Of a stretch of 64,000 nucleotides of DNA, positions 22,502 through 36,346 are shown one piece after another; positions within the stretch are counted from its first letter, which is position 1; the number at the start of each line of letters is the position of its first letter. The stretch is from Adiantum capillus-veneris. Lineage: Eukaryota; Streptophyta; Polypodiopsida; Polypodiales; Pteridaceae. The position numbers and the translations under genes are program-made. The notes beneath the pieces are model-generated. The model did no database searches. It worked only from the letters and a program-made list of their open reading frames with translations, and had not been told where the DNA came from. Location: contig CM043946.1 in NCBI GenBank assembly GCA_014529385.2, forward strand, positions 34,616,558 to 34,680,557, in the 5' to 3' direction.

Positions 22502-24298
22502 GCCGTGAGGACATGGTCAGTCCACAAAGGCGAGTAAGCCCAAACCTTTGCAAAAAGCTTCAAGCTTCTCATGAGACAATGCCTTTGTGAAAAGATCTGC
22601 AAGGTTGTCCTGTGTTGTCACATAAGCCAAGCTGATCTCTCCTACTGAGAGCCTCTCCCTCACATAGTGGTAATGCATCTCAATGTGCTTTGTGCGAGCA
22701 TGAAAAATTGGGTTTCTCGCAACTGCCAATGCGCTCTGACTGTCAGTGTAGATAGTGTTGGCAGTGTCTTGTCCAACACCCAAATCAGCCATAAGGCATC
22801 TGAGCCATACACACTCAACCGTAGTTGTGAGGACTGCCTTGTACTCAGCCTCACAACTTGAATTGGCCACATTAGATTGCTTCTTGCTCAACCATGATAT
22901 ACATGAACTGCCAAGCATGAAACAAAAACCACTTGTGGACACTCGCGTATCAAAACAACCAGCCCAATTTGATTCTGAAAAAGCATGTAAATCTGGCGGC
23001 AATGATCCCCCTTTGGGATAAAACAAGCCAAGATGGAAAGTGCCACTAAGGCAGCAAAGAAACCTCTTGACATCCTGTCAATGCTTAGACCCTGGGCTAT
23101 GCATAAATCTATTGACCTGTGAGACTGCAAACTTAATATGTGGCCTCATGTTGCATACATAAATGAGGCATCCAATAGCAGTTTGGTAAAGAGTGACATC
23201 ACCACGATCACCATCATCATGAAGACTCAATTTCAAACATGTTTCCATGGGAGTGGCAATAGGTTTGCAATCCTCAAGTCCAAACTTACATAACAATGTC
23301 TCTATGTAACTTTTCTGACACAAGGCAATACCACCATCCCATTGCTTAAATTGTATACCCAAGTAATGATGCAACAACCCCAAATCTTTCATCTTGAAAG
23401 TAATAATCAAATCAGCCTTAAATTCAACAATATGTCTCTCATTTGGTCTAGTGATCAGCAAATCATCTACATAAAGAACCACAATGAGAAGTACATCACC
23501 CTCACGCTTTACATAAAATGTGATTTCTATTGGACTGTTACGAAATCCTTGTTTGACCAAATGAGTGTCAACTTTCTCATACCAAGCACGATGAGATTGC
23601 TTCAACCCATACAAAGCCTTGTTACATTTGCACACTTTGTCCTCTTGTCCTTTCTCAAAAAACCGCGAGGCTTCGTTACATAAACTTCCTCAAATATGTC
23701 ACCATTGAAGAAAGAAGTAACAATGTCTGATTGATGTACATCCCAACCAAAATGAGCTGCCAATGCACATAGAAAACGCACAGTAGTCATACGACAAGTG
23801 AGAGAAAAAGTATCTTCATAATCTATGTTTTTTTTGTTGTGGATAACGCTTTCCAACAAGTCAAGCCTTATGGCGATCGATCTCACCATCCGGCTTGCGT
23901 TTTAACTTGTAAACTCACGTCGAACCAATGGCCTTTTTTCCAGGAGGCAAATCACATAAAGTCCATTTGTCATTTTCTATAAGCGCATCATATTCTGATT
24001 GCATGGCAGCCATCCAATTTTTTGAATTTTATGCTTCATCAAAAGACAGAGGCTCCTCAACACCATGTAAGCTAGACACAGCCAAAGCATAACAATCTAA
24101 TGCATAAAATGCATGGCGAGAGCATGAACGAGTACGAGTAGACAAAGGTGCATCCAATTTACTGTCACGCAATGTATTCACCAGCCATTTTGGCATACCT
24201 CTAGCCTGCTCATTTTCAGCCCTTTCCTCATCAAGTACATCATGTACATCTACATCAGTAATAGGTTGATTTGTAACATTTTCAGAAACCCCCATAGG
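22502..24298 (-). pseudogene. Copia copy 2 pol remnant (RT and RNase H)
   Basis: On the minus strand: linker (PMGVSENVTNQPI), reverse transcriptase in two frames (RMTTVRFLCALAAHFGWD, then LYVDDLLIT with the YVDD catalytic box intact), and RNase H (SSCEAEYKAVLTTTVE, then YTDSQSALAVARN) to the terminal FVD stop. Frameshifts near 23880, 23615 and 23080 break the frame. The RT and RNase H active-site residues are better kept than in copy 1. Confidence 0.9.
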
Positions 24299-27419
<3,121 letters not shown>

Positions 27420-27512
27420 CTTTAAGACCCAGTCCTTGCTTCCATCATTTATTTCTCTCATCATCTGGCCTCCACATACGTGCTCCTCTCTCTCACTCTC
27501 CCTCCTATCTCA

Positions 27513-27551
<39 letters not shown>

Positions 27552-27653
27552 ATGAATATCCATAGTGGTGTATATATTAGTATCCTTGTCCTTTAATGCC
27601 CACTCTTTGCTCCCCTTATTTATTTCTCTCATAACTTAGCCTCTTTATGCATG

Positions 27654-27716
<63 letters not shown>

Positions 27717-27775
27717 CCCTCACACATACACACAGTCATGAATATCCCACAATGCCTTTTATATATTGCTATCCC
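27420..27775 (+). repeat. Tandem duplication with CT/CA arrays
   Basis: The block ctttaagacccagtccttgc ... catgaatatcc (27420-27570) recurs in diverged form at 27591-27745 (ctttaatgcccactctttgc ... catgaatatcc). Each copy carries a CT then a CA array; the second has (CT)n from 27654 to 27712. Confidence 0.75.
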
Positions 27776-28079
27776 TTGTGAGCAGTTCATTATTCTGCCT
27801 CAAGAGTTTACTCCCTATTAACTCTGTTATGCTCCAGAAATCCCTCAAGCTCTATCCACACATTTCTCCCATCTTCCTGTAAGTTGAGGCTTTCCATGCT
27901 CTTGATTTGTCTCATACGTTAGCTGTTCTCTCCATATTCTCTAGCTTAAGTTTTGGTCTTGTCCCCTTGTGCATACTTCTATAGCTTACCTCCTCTATCT
28001 TTTGTCTTTCTCCATTGGCACAACGCTGCCTTGAACCTCTTTTTACCTAGCAGACTAGATTTGAAATTGTTAAAGCCAT

Positions 28080-29801
28080 ATGGAAGGAATGGACATTGAC
28101 GTTGAGAAGAAGGGTATGTTTTTTGACATGGTTTGCTAAAATAACTTGAATTCTTAATCCTTGATTCTTGAAATTGTTTTTATGTAGACACTTGTATTGA
28201 GTCACAAGAGCATGTTGAAACTATCTCAACAAATTTGATCTCAAGCCCACTGTCGGAATCAAAAGTGCAGTCCCCTCTTAAGAAATTGAGTCCGAAAGCG
28301 AAAGCATTGAAAAAGGCTTACACAAATGCGAGAAGTATGTTATTAGATGTGGTTTTGAGTATTCAGTTTGTTTATGTGGTGTGTAAATCATATTGTTGTT
28401 TTCTGTGAGCAGGTAAAATCTTAAAGAAATCTTTTGAAATCTCGTCTTCTCGCTCTCTTGAACACCATGGTGTGTCAAAGCCTCAACCTATTGCTGAAAC
28501 ATTTGGTTCTCAGCTCGCTCTCGCTCCTAAAGGCCCTCCAACCTTCCTCATTTGAGACCTATCAGAGCTAATAAATTTTCACTTTGCATTTTTGGGCAAG
28601 GTTTTATGCAAGTATGGAACTTTCAAAATCGAAAATGCTGCTTATCCAAGATTTTTGAAGGCTGATTTAGTTGATCAAGAAGCTAGGCATACAATAACAT
28701 TTGTTGTGGGGGAAAGTTACATCTCACAATTTGTTGAGTCTTTTGGGGTGGGAGACTTTGTACGCATAGAGGGTGCATCCATAAAGCAAAGATTTCACAA
28801 TGATGGTGGAACCTTTCAGTTAGCTTTGCATGCTGACGCAACAACTATCGCTATCAAGGGGGAACCATTTGAATGTGATTTGGTTTTGTTTCCTGAGCAT
28901 AGAATTTGTGATTTGCTTTGTTTGAAAGAAACTACAACTGTGGACACCGTGGTGACAATTGCATTTACTGTTGTGAGAATTGAGACTACAGCCAAAACTG
29001 ATGGTTCTAGTAGCGCTCGTTTGATGATAAGCGATGGTCCTGCGTCATCTGATCGAGCCACGGTAAATTTACTCCAGATTATTGAAATTCTTGTGTTCTG
29101 ATTTTTTATGAGCCTTTAACATAGAATTCTGTTTCAGCTCCTGTTTGTGCCATCTCGACGAGGTGACTACCATCACATGGTCAATTGTGTCAATGAGCAT
29201 GGGTTTTATGGTTGTGTGGCACGCAATATCAATATCTTCAAGCAACGTTCCAACACTTTATCAATTGTGGATTCTACAATACTCTGTGCTTTGCCTCAAG
29301 CTTTGAAGGCCAGCTTAAAAGATGCATTGAAGAAACAAATAGCAGCTTTGGGTTTTGGAAAAAAGGTGAGTTAAGAATGGAGTTTAAATGCAACCGTTTT
29401 GAGATTGATCTTATTGTTCTTTTCTAATGCTGTAGGTTTTTGGAACTTTGGAGATCGTGAATGTCAATAATGTTGGTGTTGAGTATATTTGTGAGGCTTG
29501 CAAAGGAAATTTTGTGAGTAGACAAACTTCAGAGCCATATTGCTTTTCTTGTCAAAAGAACTCTGCTATTTTGAAGGTGCCTAGCTTGCAAGCTAAGATC
29601 ACTTTACAAGGAGGTTCTTGCATTAATGTGGACGTGAAGGGAAAATTGGTTCACGAGGTCTTGCGTCTATCTCTTCCCTTTGTTGACCTCTACAATAGTA
29701 ATGTAGTGGAGTTGAAATCATCTTTGATGAGTGTCAAGAAGATAGGAGAGTTTACTATTGATAAGCAAGGTCGTTTGGTTGATTACCAGTCACAACATTA
29801 G
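28080..29801 (+). pseudogene. Helitron RPA-like single-strand DNA-binding protein, five exons, one stop
   Basis: The exons that I infer are 28080-28113, 28188-28334, 28413-29062, 29138-29365 and 29436-29801, all with GT-AG ends and a compatible frame. The start is ATG at 28080 (MEGMDIDVEKK). A basic Ser/Lys-rich tail (about residues 12-100) leads to OB-fold-like sequence (VLCKYGTFKIENA, FGVGDFVRIEGA). A second OB region follows in exon 4, and exon 5 has a CEAC...CFSC zinc-ribbon pair as in the C-terminal domain of RPA1. Single-strand binding would assist rolling-circle replication. TGA at about 28554 (FLI stop DLSEL) is the only break and could come from CGA by CpG decay. Helitron RPA genes are known from plants; this one precedes the Rep gene by about 200 bases. 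Confidence 0.7.
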
Positions 29802-29994
29802 AAACACTTTGCTGTCCTTGATTACGTACTCTAAACTCTTAATAGCTTTGAACCCTTTTTTGTTAGAACTCCTATCGAGACCTGCTCTCTATCAAAAAAT
29901 CCTTTTGTAATCCTTCCACAAGATAGCGTTCTCTTATGTATAGTCTCATTCGAACTATAGCAAACTAATCGTTTGGCTTACATTTTGTGCAATT

Positions 29995-30660
29995 ATGTTG
30001 AGTGACAATTTCTGTTTTCGATTCAACGATCTCGTGTATGGTATTGACATGTCCTTTTTTGGAAAAGACCGCTTCAACAATGATGTGCTTAAGGCTCTTT
30101 TGTACATTCTAAAAGTTGACTACTCTTTGGAGTTATTGAAGCAAACACTTCTTGACAAAATCATTCGTATGTTGCAAGAAAATGATTTGGAGACTTACAA
30201 CACTTGGATAAAAGTGTGGCATGTTCATACTAGTCCTCAAAATTTACAGCAAATCTTACTTGAGCGTTTGAATAGCAGAACCACTTCAAAGCTTTTAAGC
30301 ATTAACTTGATCTCGCTTGTGGCTCAAATGTTTGGTGTCTTATGTATTGCGCATTTCTTTAACGAAGAATATTACTCTAGGAGTCAGCAAGTTGGTAGTG
30401 TTGTTGCAACAAGTTCTTCTAGAATCATCCATCTGATACTCTTCGACACCAGTAACGGTTTCCTTGCACTACCGGCAACATTGCAAAAGCACAAACGCAC
30501 TAGATGTGTGTGGTCAAAAAACGATATATGCATTTTACAAGACTTAATAAAAGACTCCCCAACACTAAAAGCTCTAGAAATTGATACTCGTTTCAAAGCT
30601 TTGGTGTGTTCTAATCTCACCTTGAATCAAATCAAAATATATATATATATAACATGTGCA
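29995..30660 (+). pseudogene. OTU-like N-terminal domain of the Helitron polyprotein, decayed
   Basis: From ATG 29995 the frame begins LSDNFCFRFNDLVYG, which resembles the OTU protease block GDGNCLFRA...LYG with the Asp and Cys kept and the order disturbed. About 150 residues later, LILFDTSNGFLALPA matches the position of the terminal block around the catalytic His (HYDAL), here with the His lost. OTU domains are found in Helentron polyproteins. A frameshift near 30650-30700 joins this to the next segment. The similarity is by pattern only, so an unrelated N-terminal region is possible. Confidence 0.4.
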
Positions 30661-31439
30661 ATGCTTCCGCGTCACGAACTCACACCTCTTCAAATCCAAG
30701 GAGACAAAAGCTTAGACACAAGAAATTTTTCCAATCCATAAACGACACACCTATGCATCCATGTGTCTCCTGTGATACATTATTGTTTCAGAAAAATTTA
30801 CAACCATTGGATGGACGCACCACTTCTTTTCTTAAAATATTGAGACCAAACATGTCTTTGGATAATTTTGAATGACTCCAAGTGTGAAAACCTTGCAAAG
30901 ATTCTCTCTCAAAACAAATAGTTCCACGCTTTTGTATGCATGGTGAAACGACTTTCAACCCTAAAATTGCTATTGTTGAAGACTTGAATTCATTGGAGAT
31001 TCGTCTGGTTTCGCTTCGCATCCCTTTCGCACAGATACATGAGCTTAACTATGAAGGTCAATACGGGTTACGAGGCAGCATTGTGAATGTCATGGCAGAC
31101 TTGTCGAGAGTGCAAAGAATCCTTCCTCGCTTTATGCATGACGGAGCAACTATTTTGATTGAGATCAAGCGAAAGTTAGAGTACAACCATGCATACTTAA
31201 GCGGATCTGTCCATCCAGCGTACGTAGTCGAGGCATTATCTCGTCTCTTGGAAACACCGTTATACATTGAGCATCAAGCCTCCATGCATGAGACATGGTC
31301 TTCCACGTTCTCATTTAATGTTGACTGTGCCGTGGCTGATGGCAACAATAACGAAGACGGAGAGGTTGAAGAATCTGACACGCTCATACACGGTGCTACT
31401 CTGCACAACAGGTTGTCGACCATAATGGTCAAGCTTTGA
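30654..31439 (+). pseudogene. DUF6570-like region of the Helitron polyprotein
   Basis: The frame starts with a HPCVSCDTLLF cysteine pair (about 30753), is broken by TGA at 30873 and further stops to about 30930, then is open to 31437: CMHGETTF, LEIRLVSLRIPFAQIHEL, YGLRGSIVNVMADLSRVQ, LPRFMHD, IEIKRKLEYNHAYL. This cysteine-rich plus IPF...G.v.Nv...LPR...KRKL pattern precedes the Rep domain in many Helitron proteins. A one-base frameshift at about 31437 leads into Rep. Confidence 0.55.
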
Positions 31440-33360
31440 CTATGGCGCCTTGTGAAGGGTATAGTCCACTTAGCATATTTGGCGACGATGCTTGCGAGGA
31501 GCTATCATTCCCATCGCTTTTCTTTGGACATAAAAGGAAATACCATGGCATCGCGAAGAAGCAATACCAAAAAGTTTCACAATGGGAGCTTAAAATTAAA
31601 GATAGAAGGTTTGCCAACAACATCGAAAACCTTTTCTTCAAGACAATGAAAATCATCATCTCTCAAGTGTTGTCATCTATATGGGTGCAGCTTCGAAAAG
31701 GAAAACTACAAGACAAAAAACTAAAAGCAAAAGATGTCCAGGCCACCACCAACATTGAGCAAATACTAAATTCACAAATTGGTTACCATGACTTCGAAAA
31801 TTTGCGCACATCAATAGACTACAAAAACAAGCTGAAACGCAATATCTTTGCTATGATTAGACAACTAGGCCATCCCACTTTTTTTGTGACATTCTCCTGT
31901 GCTGAGCAAAGATGGGATCCGTTACAAGCCTGTCTCAAGAAATTGAACCCACAAATTAAAGAGGATGATTACCCAAACAATGTTGCATTCATTCGAGCAG
32001 TTGTCCGAGCTGATCCACTTACAACGGCAAGATATTATGTTCATAGGTTCAAAGCGATGAAACTTGAGATAAAACGAGATAGTGCTATCTTGGGAAAAGT
32101 CGCCGACTACTTTTTTGTTACTGAGTTCCAACATAGAGGAAGCCAACATGATCACGGGTTGATTTGGATCAAGGATGCACCATCCTTTGGTGCTGCAACA
32201 AACGACGATATCATAGCCTTTGTGGATAAATACATTTCAACCAACAAAGATTTGTTGCATGAGACATTGAGAGCAGCGCAAACACACTCTCATCGCAAGG
32301 CTTGCAAGAAGAGAAAAACAACATGTCGTTTTGGGTTTCCGCGTGCTCCCTCAAGAGAGACAGTAATCTTGCTTCCTGTTGTGATGAGTGAAGAAAAAAA
32401 GAGGTCTCTACTTGCAAACAAGGAGAGAATTGATGAGAGACAAGCAGACCTTGGCCACTCTCCTCACATGACATTCAACGAATGGATGGACTACCTCTCC
32501 ATGGATGAAGAAACTTACATCGAGTCACTCTCAGTCAAAATCATAGAACCAACACTTTTGTTGAAACGAGAACCCAAGGATATCTATACAAACAACTTTA
32601 ACAAAACGTTGTCTACACTCTGGGATGCCAACACTGATATCCAGTTTATCTTCAACGCCCACGGAGCAGCTGCATACTGCACATCATATATGACCAAAAC
32701 TGACTCCACACTAAGCAAAGCCTTCCGAAGTGCATTGGACACTTGCAAGCAAAAAAATCTTCAAACATTGGAAAGGCTTAAAAAACTTGGGAGTGCTCTA
32801 ATTAATGCTCAAGAGATTTCGTCTCAACAAGCTACATACATTGCACTTTCTTTACCGCTGCACAGCGCTTCAAGGCAGTTCGTATTCGTAAATGCAGATT
32901 ACGCAAACCAAAGGACATTACTGTTAAAACGTAGAGCAGCGCTAGACTCTCTCGATCCTGATGACGAAAATATCTTCTTCGACGACATCGTGACAAAATA
33001 TTGTTCACGCCCAATGAGTCTACAACACCTATGCCTTGCAGAGTTTGCAAGCGAATACTCTCAACTACGAGGTAAACCCCACAAAAACAAGAAACCACAC
33101 ATCTTTAGATATACGAATTTTAGCCCCACAAAAGACTCAGAAAGACATTACCATGAAGTTTGCTTGCTCTTTTTGGCATTCACAGGTTCTTAGAAACAAC
33201 TTGAGGAGTCAACACCTCTATGGAGGGATAGATACGAGCATAATATTTCTGAGATAACTCCCAATAAGCAAAAATTCTGCTCGATTGAGCCTGTACCTGG
33301 CACCAGCAAATGTTCGCCACTGTCCAGCTCAGCCTCAGCAACCAGTAGAGAGGCATTCTA
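31440..33360 (+). pseudogene. Helitron Rep (HUH nickase) domain
   Basis: An almost unbroken frame. It opens with PCEGYSPLSIFGDDACEELS, the usual start of the Helitron_like_N region, and continues with MIRQLGHPTFFVTFSCAE. The HUH motif lies in EFQHRGSQHDHGLIWI (His codons within 32147-32155), and the two-tyrosine motif is AYCTSYMTK (Tyr codons at 32675 and 32687), so metal-binding and both nucleophilic residues are kept. Rep nicks and joins single strands during rolling-circle transposition. Stops at 33191 and 33359 interrupt an otherwise continuous frame to the helicase. Confidence 0.85.
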
Positions 33361-33361
33361 A

Positions 33362-34810
33362 TATGAGGTGAATCTAGATTTTCCAAGCTCAAGGCCTCCT
33401 GCAACACATCCTAGAGTTAGCTCCAAAACCCTTTTGCTTCCTAATGATCAGTACCGTTCTCTGGTCGACAAACTGAATTACGAACAATGCTTAATATTTG
33501 ATGACATTATGCTGAGAAAACGTTTGCAGCAGACACACCCAATCCACCTATTTCTGACTGGAGGTGCTGGCACAGGCAAGACATTCACACTCCAAATTAT
33601 TATTCAAGGTTTGATACGACACTACAACACAACCATCGAGAATGACATTGACTATCCCACAGCATTGCTCATGGCTTACACAGGAAAGGCTGCGTATAAT
33701 ATGGGCGGCACAACAATTCATTCAGCTTTGCGCCTGCCCCTCATTCTACAACACAGTCCAAACCTATCGAACGACGCTCTAGCAGAGCTCTCGCTACAAT
33801 ATAAAAATCTGAAACTAGTCGTCTTTGACGAGGCTTCGTTGATTGGGAGCAGGTTACTCGATATCATCGACACAAGAATGCGTACTATCAAACATAGACA
33901 CGATCAACCATTCGGAGGCCTTGACGTTATCTTTTGCGGCGACCTTTGACAAGCAAGCCCCGTGCGTGATCAATGAATTTTTGCCCCAACACAAAATCTT
34001 TGTGAGATACTGAGGCCTTCATTTTGGCACACCCACATAAAATGCTACGACCTCAAAGAAACAATGCGCCAAACAAACAGAGATTTTGTCGCTTTGCTCA
34101 ACCGTATCAGGACTGGTGCACAAAGCAACGAAGACATAGCTTACATCAACTCAACCTTCAACAAACCACCAACAAACATATTCAACACACCGTACCTCTT
34201 CTTCACAAACCAATCCAAGAACCAACACAATCACCTCATCTACAACAACTTGGTTGGCGAGTCTTATATCATCCACTCAATAGACAAACACCACAAAACA
34301 TGCTCAAAAAACCTCGTCATCCCAAATGATCCTCAGGCAACAGCAGGATTGGCATCCCTTCTTGAGCTTAAGCTAGGGATGGTAGTCGAGCTCTGCACAG
34401 GGAACATTGACATTTCAGATGGCTTGGTCAATGGAGCTGACGGAACACTCAAAATTATCGAAACTAGGCGTGGTGCCTACACAGCATGGATAGCATTTTT
34501 TGATGCCACCATAGGTGCAAAGCAATGTTACACCTACCAGCAATTATACCGCGGAACCATTGAATCAAGCTGGACACCAATATTTCAAACCACAAAAGAT
34601 TTTCAAGTTGGAAAAAACACACTGAACATGGTTTCTAGGACACAACTCCCTATTCAACCAGCAAATGCTCGCACAATACACAGGTCACAAGGGCTCACGA
34701 TCGTAGCAGTTGCTTTCGATCCTTCAGGAATCAAAACTCATGGATTGATCTACACCGCTTTATCCCGAGTAAAAGACCCTGCCAACCTTCACATCCTCAA
34801 CCCAATCTAG
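33362..34810 (+). pseudogene. Helitron Pif1-type helicase domain
   Basis: Same frame as Rep. Walker A is GGAGTGKT (33560-33583), Walker B is VVFDEASLIG (about 33815), then GGLDVIFCGDL at about 33920. TGA at 33947 and another near 33995 follow, then SPVRDQ and on to FVALLNRIRTG. The C-terminal motifs QPANARTIHRSQGLT and HGLIYTALSRV are clear. This 5'-3' helicase unwinds donor DNA for transposition. TAG at 34808 ends the open frame, but the same frame continues readable (KVDSSVLKELQRLQAEAKWQ), so the stop is secondary. Confidence 0.85.
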
Positions 34811-35540
34811 CCCAACCAAATCAAAGTTGACAGCTCCGTTCTCAAAGAGCTCCAACGCCTTCAAGCAGAAGCAAAATGGCAACCAATTTACCCATGCCCT
34901 TCCACAAAAAAACACACACCTCATTATCCAATCATTGAACATTGTCTCCATGCAAAAACACTCAAACTACATAAAAAAAGATTTAGCCTTCATCTCATCA
35001 GATATCCTGTGCTTTCAAGAAACAAAACAATACAAACAAACAAACCACCTTGCACCTACATTCAAACACATTCATCACCACAACGGATACGGAATGTCAA
35101 TATACTATAAATCAAACCTCGAACTGCAGTCCACGGAATCATTATCTGCACTAGGTATTGAGATAATCGAAGCAACACTTGCCTTGTCAAAAAATTCGAC
35201 GCTACAAATTATCGCTGTTTACAAATCTCCCAAAGCAACCTTCCACCAACTGATGGCATGTCTAGAGCCTCTAACCAACCAAACTGCTCACACCACCCAA
35301 AGTATCATCCTTGGGGACTTTAACATCCATGTCGATACCAAAGCATCTCACTACAACGCACTGTCCAACATTCTTGCACCTACAGTCTACACTCAAACCA
35401 TACAAGACATCACAACAATCTACAACTCAACTTTAGATCACGCTTGGCTCAAAAATTGTCCTCCCACAACGATAACCACCACTCGTTTTTGTTTTTGGTC
35501 AGATCACTCAGCAATCCATATATTCTTACCTAAACATTAG
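34811..35540 (+). pseudogene. EEP (AP-like) endonuclease domain at the end of the Helitron polyprotein
   Basis: The catalytic blocks of the endonuclease/exonuclease/phosphatase fold are present in order: SLN (Asn at 34938), CFQETK (Glu at 35019), LGDFN (35309-35323) and WSDHSA (Asp-His at 35502-35507), over about 200 residues to TAG at 35538. The frame has no ATG before its first motif; the helicase frame stays readable past its stop until about 34910, where a frameshift would join it. The domain was therefore probably fused to the helicase, as in Helentrons. It resembles the endonuclease of APE-type non-LTR elements, but no reverse transcriptase is nearby. Confidence 0.75.
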
Positions 35541-36238
35541 TTCGACCGAACCAAATTACATAGGCATCTTCGCTTCAAATACAATACTTTCCTTGGAGTC
35601 AACTTCTTCACTACAAAAAAAAACAAACCATTCCTCTTCTTCTAGCTCTGTCTCTTAAAATACTCTTGTTTTGCGTACACATATGTAATATATATATACG
35701 CATACATACGATATAGAAACGTATATATATCATACATATATATACGTACATGTCCATATATATACACCTATCTTCTAGCCGGCAGGCCTTGTGATTTTAT
35801 CACTTGTTTTAAACAAAGTGGAATTAAAGTAAAGGGAAGAAAGCTTACAGAAGTGCACTTTGTTTTGAATGGTCCTTTTTCTTGATGGTCTTTCATTCTT
35901 GTGTCTGCAGCTGACGCTTGGGACAAAAGATCCTAATACGGCGTCTGGCAAGCTGGTCAGAATTTCGATGAGGTTCTCAATTGTCCTCTACGTGAGTCAA
36001 AGGGGGAAAATTTTGCAGCTTGCCTTGCGTTACGCGTGGGTTGCATGCCGGTCCTCGCGTGTACTGATTCTAGCGAGTTGTCGACCGACCTATCCCTCTC
36101 TCTGTCTCTTAGTGACGCGCGCTTTCAGTGATACGCTTAAGAGTCCGAACAGCAATACGCAACAAAAGAGCGGTGGGAATTCTGACACCTGAGGCCAACT
36201 TGTGTACAAGCCGACAAACATTTGATACCTGTTGTATG
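35541..36238. other. Spacer between Helitron and UGT; AT-rich palindromic tract
   Basis: 35685-35770 is built of overlapping tatatata/acgtat palindromes. The Helitron 3' end must lie somewhere here or beyond. 35800-36238 is the upstream region of the UGT gene. The open frame at 35869-36192 has no recognisable motif. Confidence 0.35.
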
Positions 36239-36247
36239 CTATATAAT
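36239..36247 (+). promoter_or_regulatory. TATA box of the UGT gene
   Basis: ctatataat lies 100 bases before the ATG, leaving room for a 70-80 base leader. Confidence 0.5.
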
Positions 36248-36346
36248 GCTTCACACAATATGACTGACTCAGTGTTACAGTACGTCTCTTAGAAGCAAAT
36301 TAGCTCCAGCTCTCCTTCCTTTAGTGAGATAAGTAGAAAATCTAAA

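Larger units (their letters stand above)
22215..24298 (-). mobile_element. Copia copy 2, 5'-truncated, minus strand
   Basis: The 3' LTR is complete (22215-22441). The pol region is present from RNase H back to the integrase/RT linker, where homology to copy 1 ends abruptly in cccatagg at about 24298. Gag, protease, most of integrase and the 5' LTR are missing, so no target duplication can be checked. Confidence 0.9.
28080..35540 (+). mobile_element. Helitron of the endonuclease-encoding (Helentron-like) type, coding part
   Basis: Two transcription units on one strand, an RPA-like gene and a Rep/helicase polyprotein ending in an EEP endonuclease, define a Helitron-superfamily element. Helitrons move by rolling-circle replication using an HUH Rep and a Pif1 helicase. 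The coordinates are only the coding span. I could not identify the termini; no convincing 3' hairpin plus CTRR end was found within 300 bases of the endonuclease stop. The coding part has a handful of stops and two or three frameshifts, so it is inactive but not ancient. Confidence 0.8.

Noticed and set aside
34827-35540. Endonuclease as part of a separate non-LTR retrotransposon
   Set aside because: No reverse transcriptase follows, the helicase frame leads readably into it, and helicase-endonuclease order is known in Helentrons. It is kept as an alternative only.
35685-35800. Helitron 3' terminus near ctagccggcaggcc
   Set aside because: A short GC palindrome is present but there is no clear hairpin followed by CTRR within about 12 bases, so no end was called.
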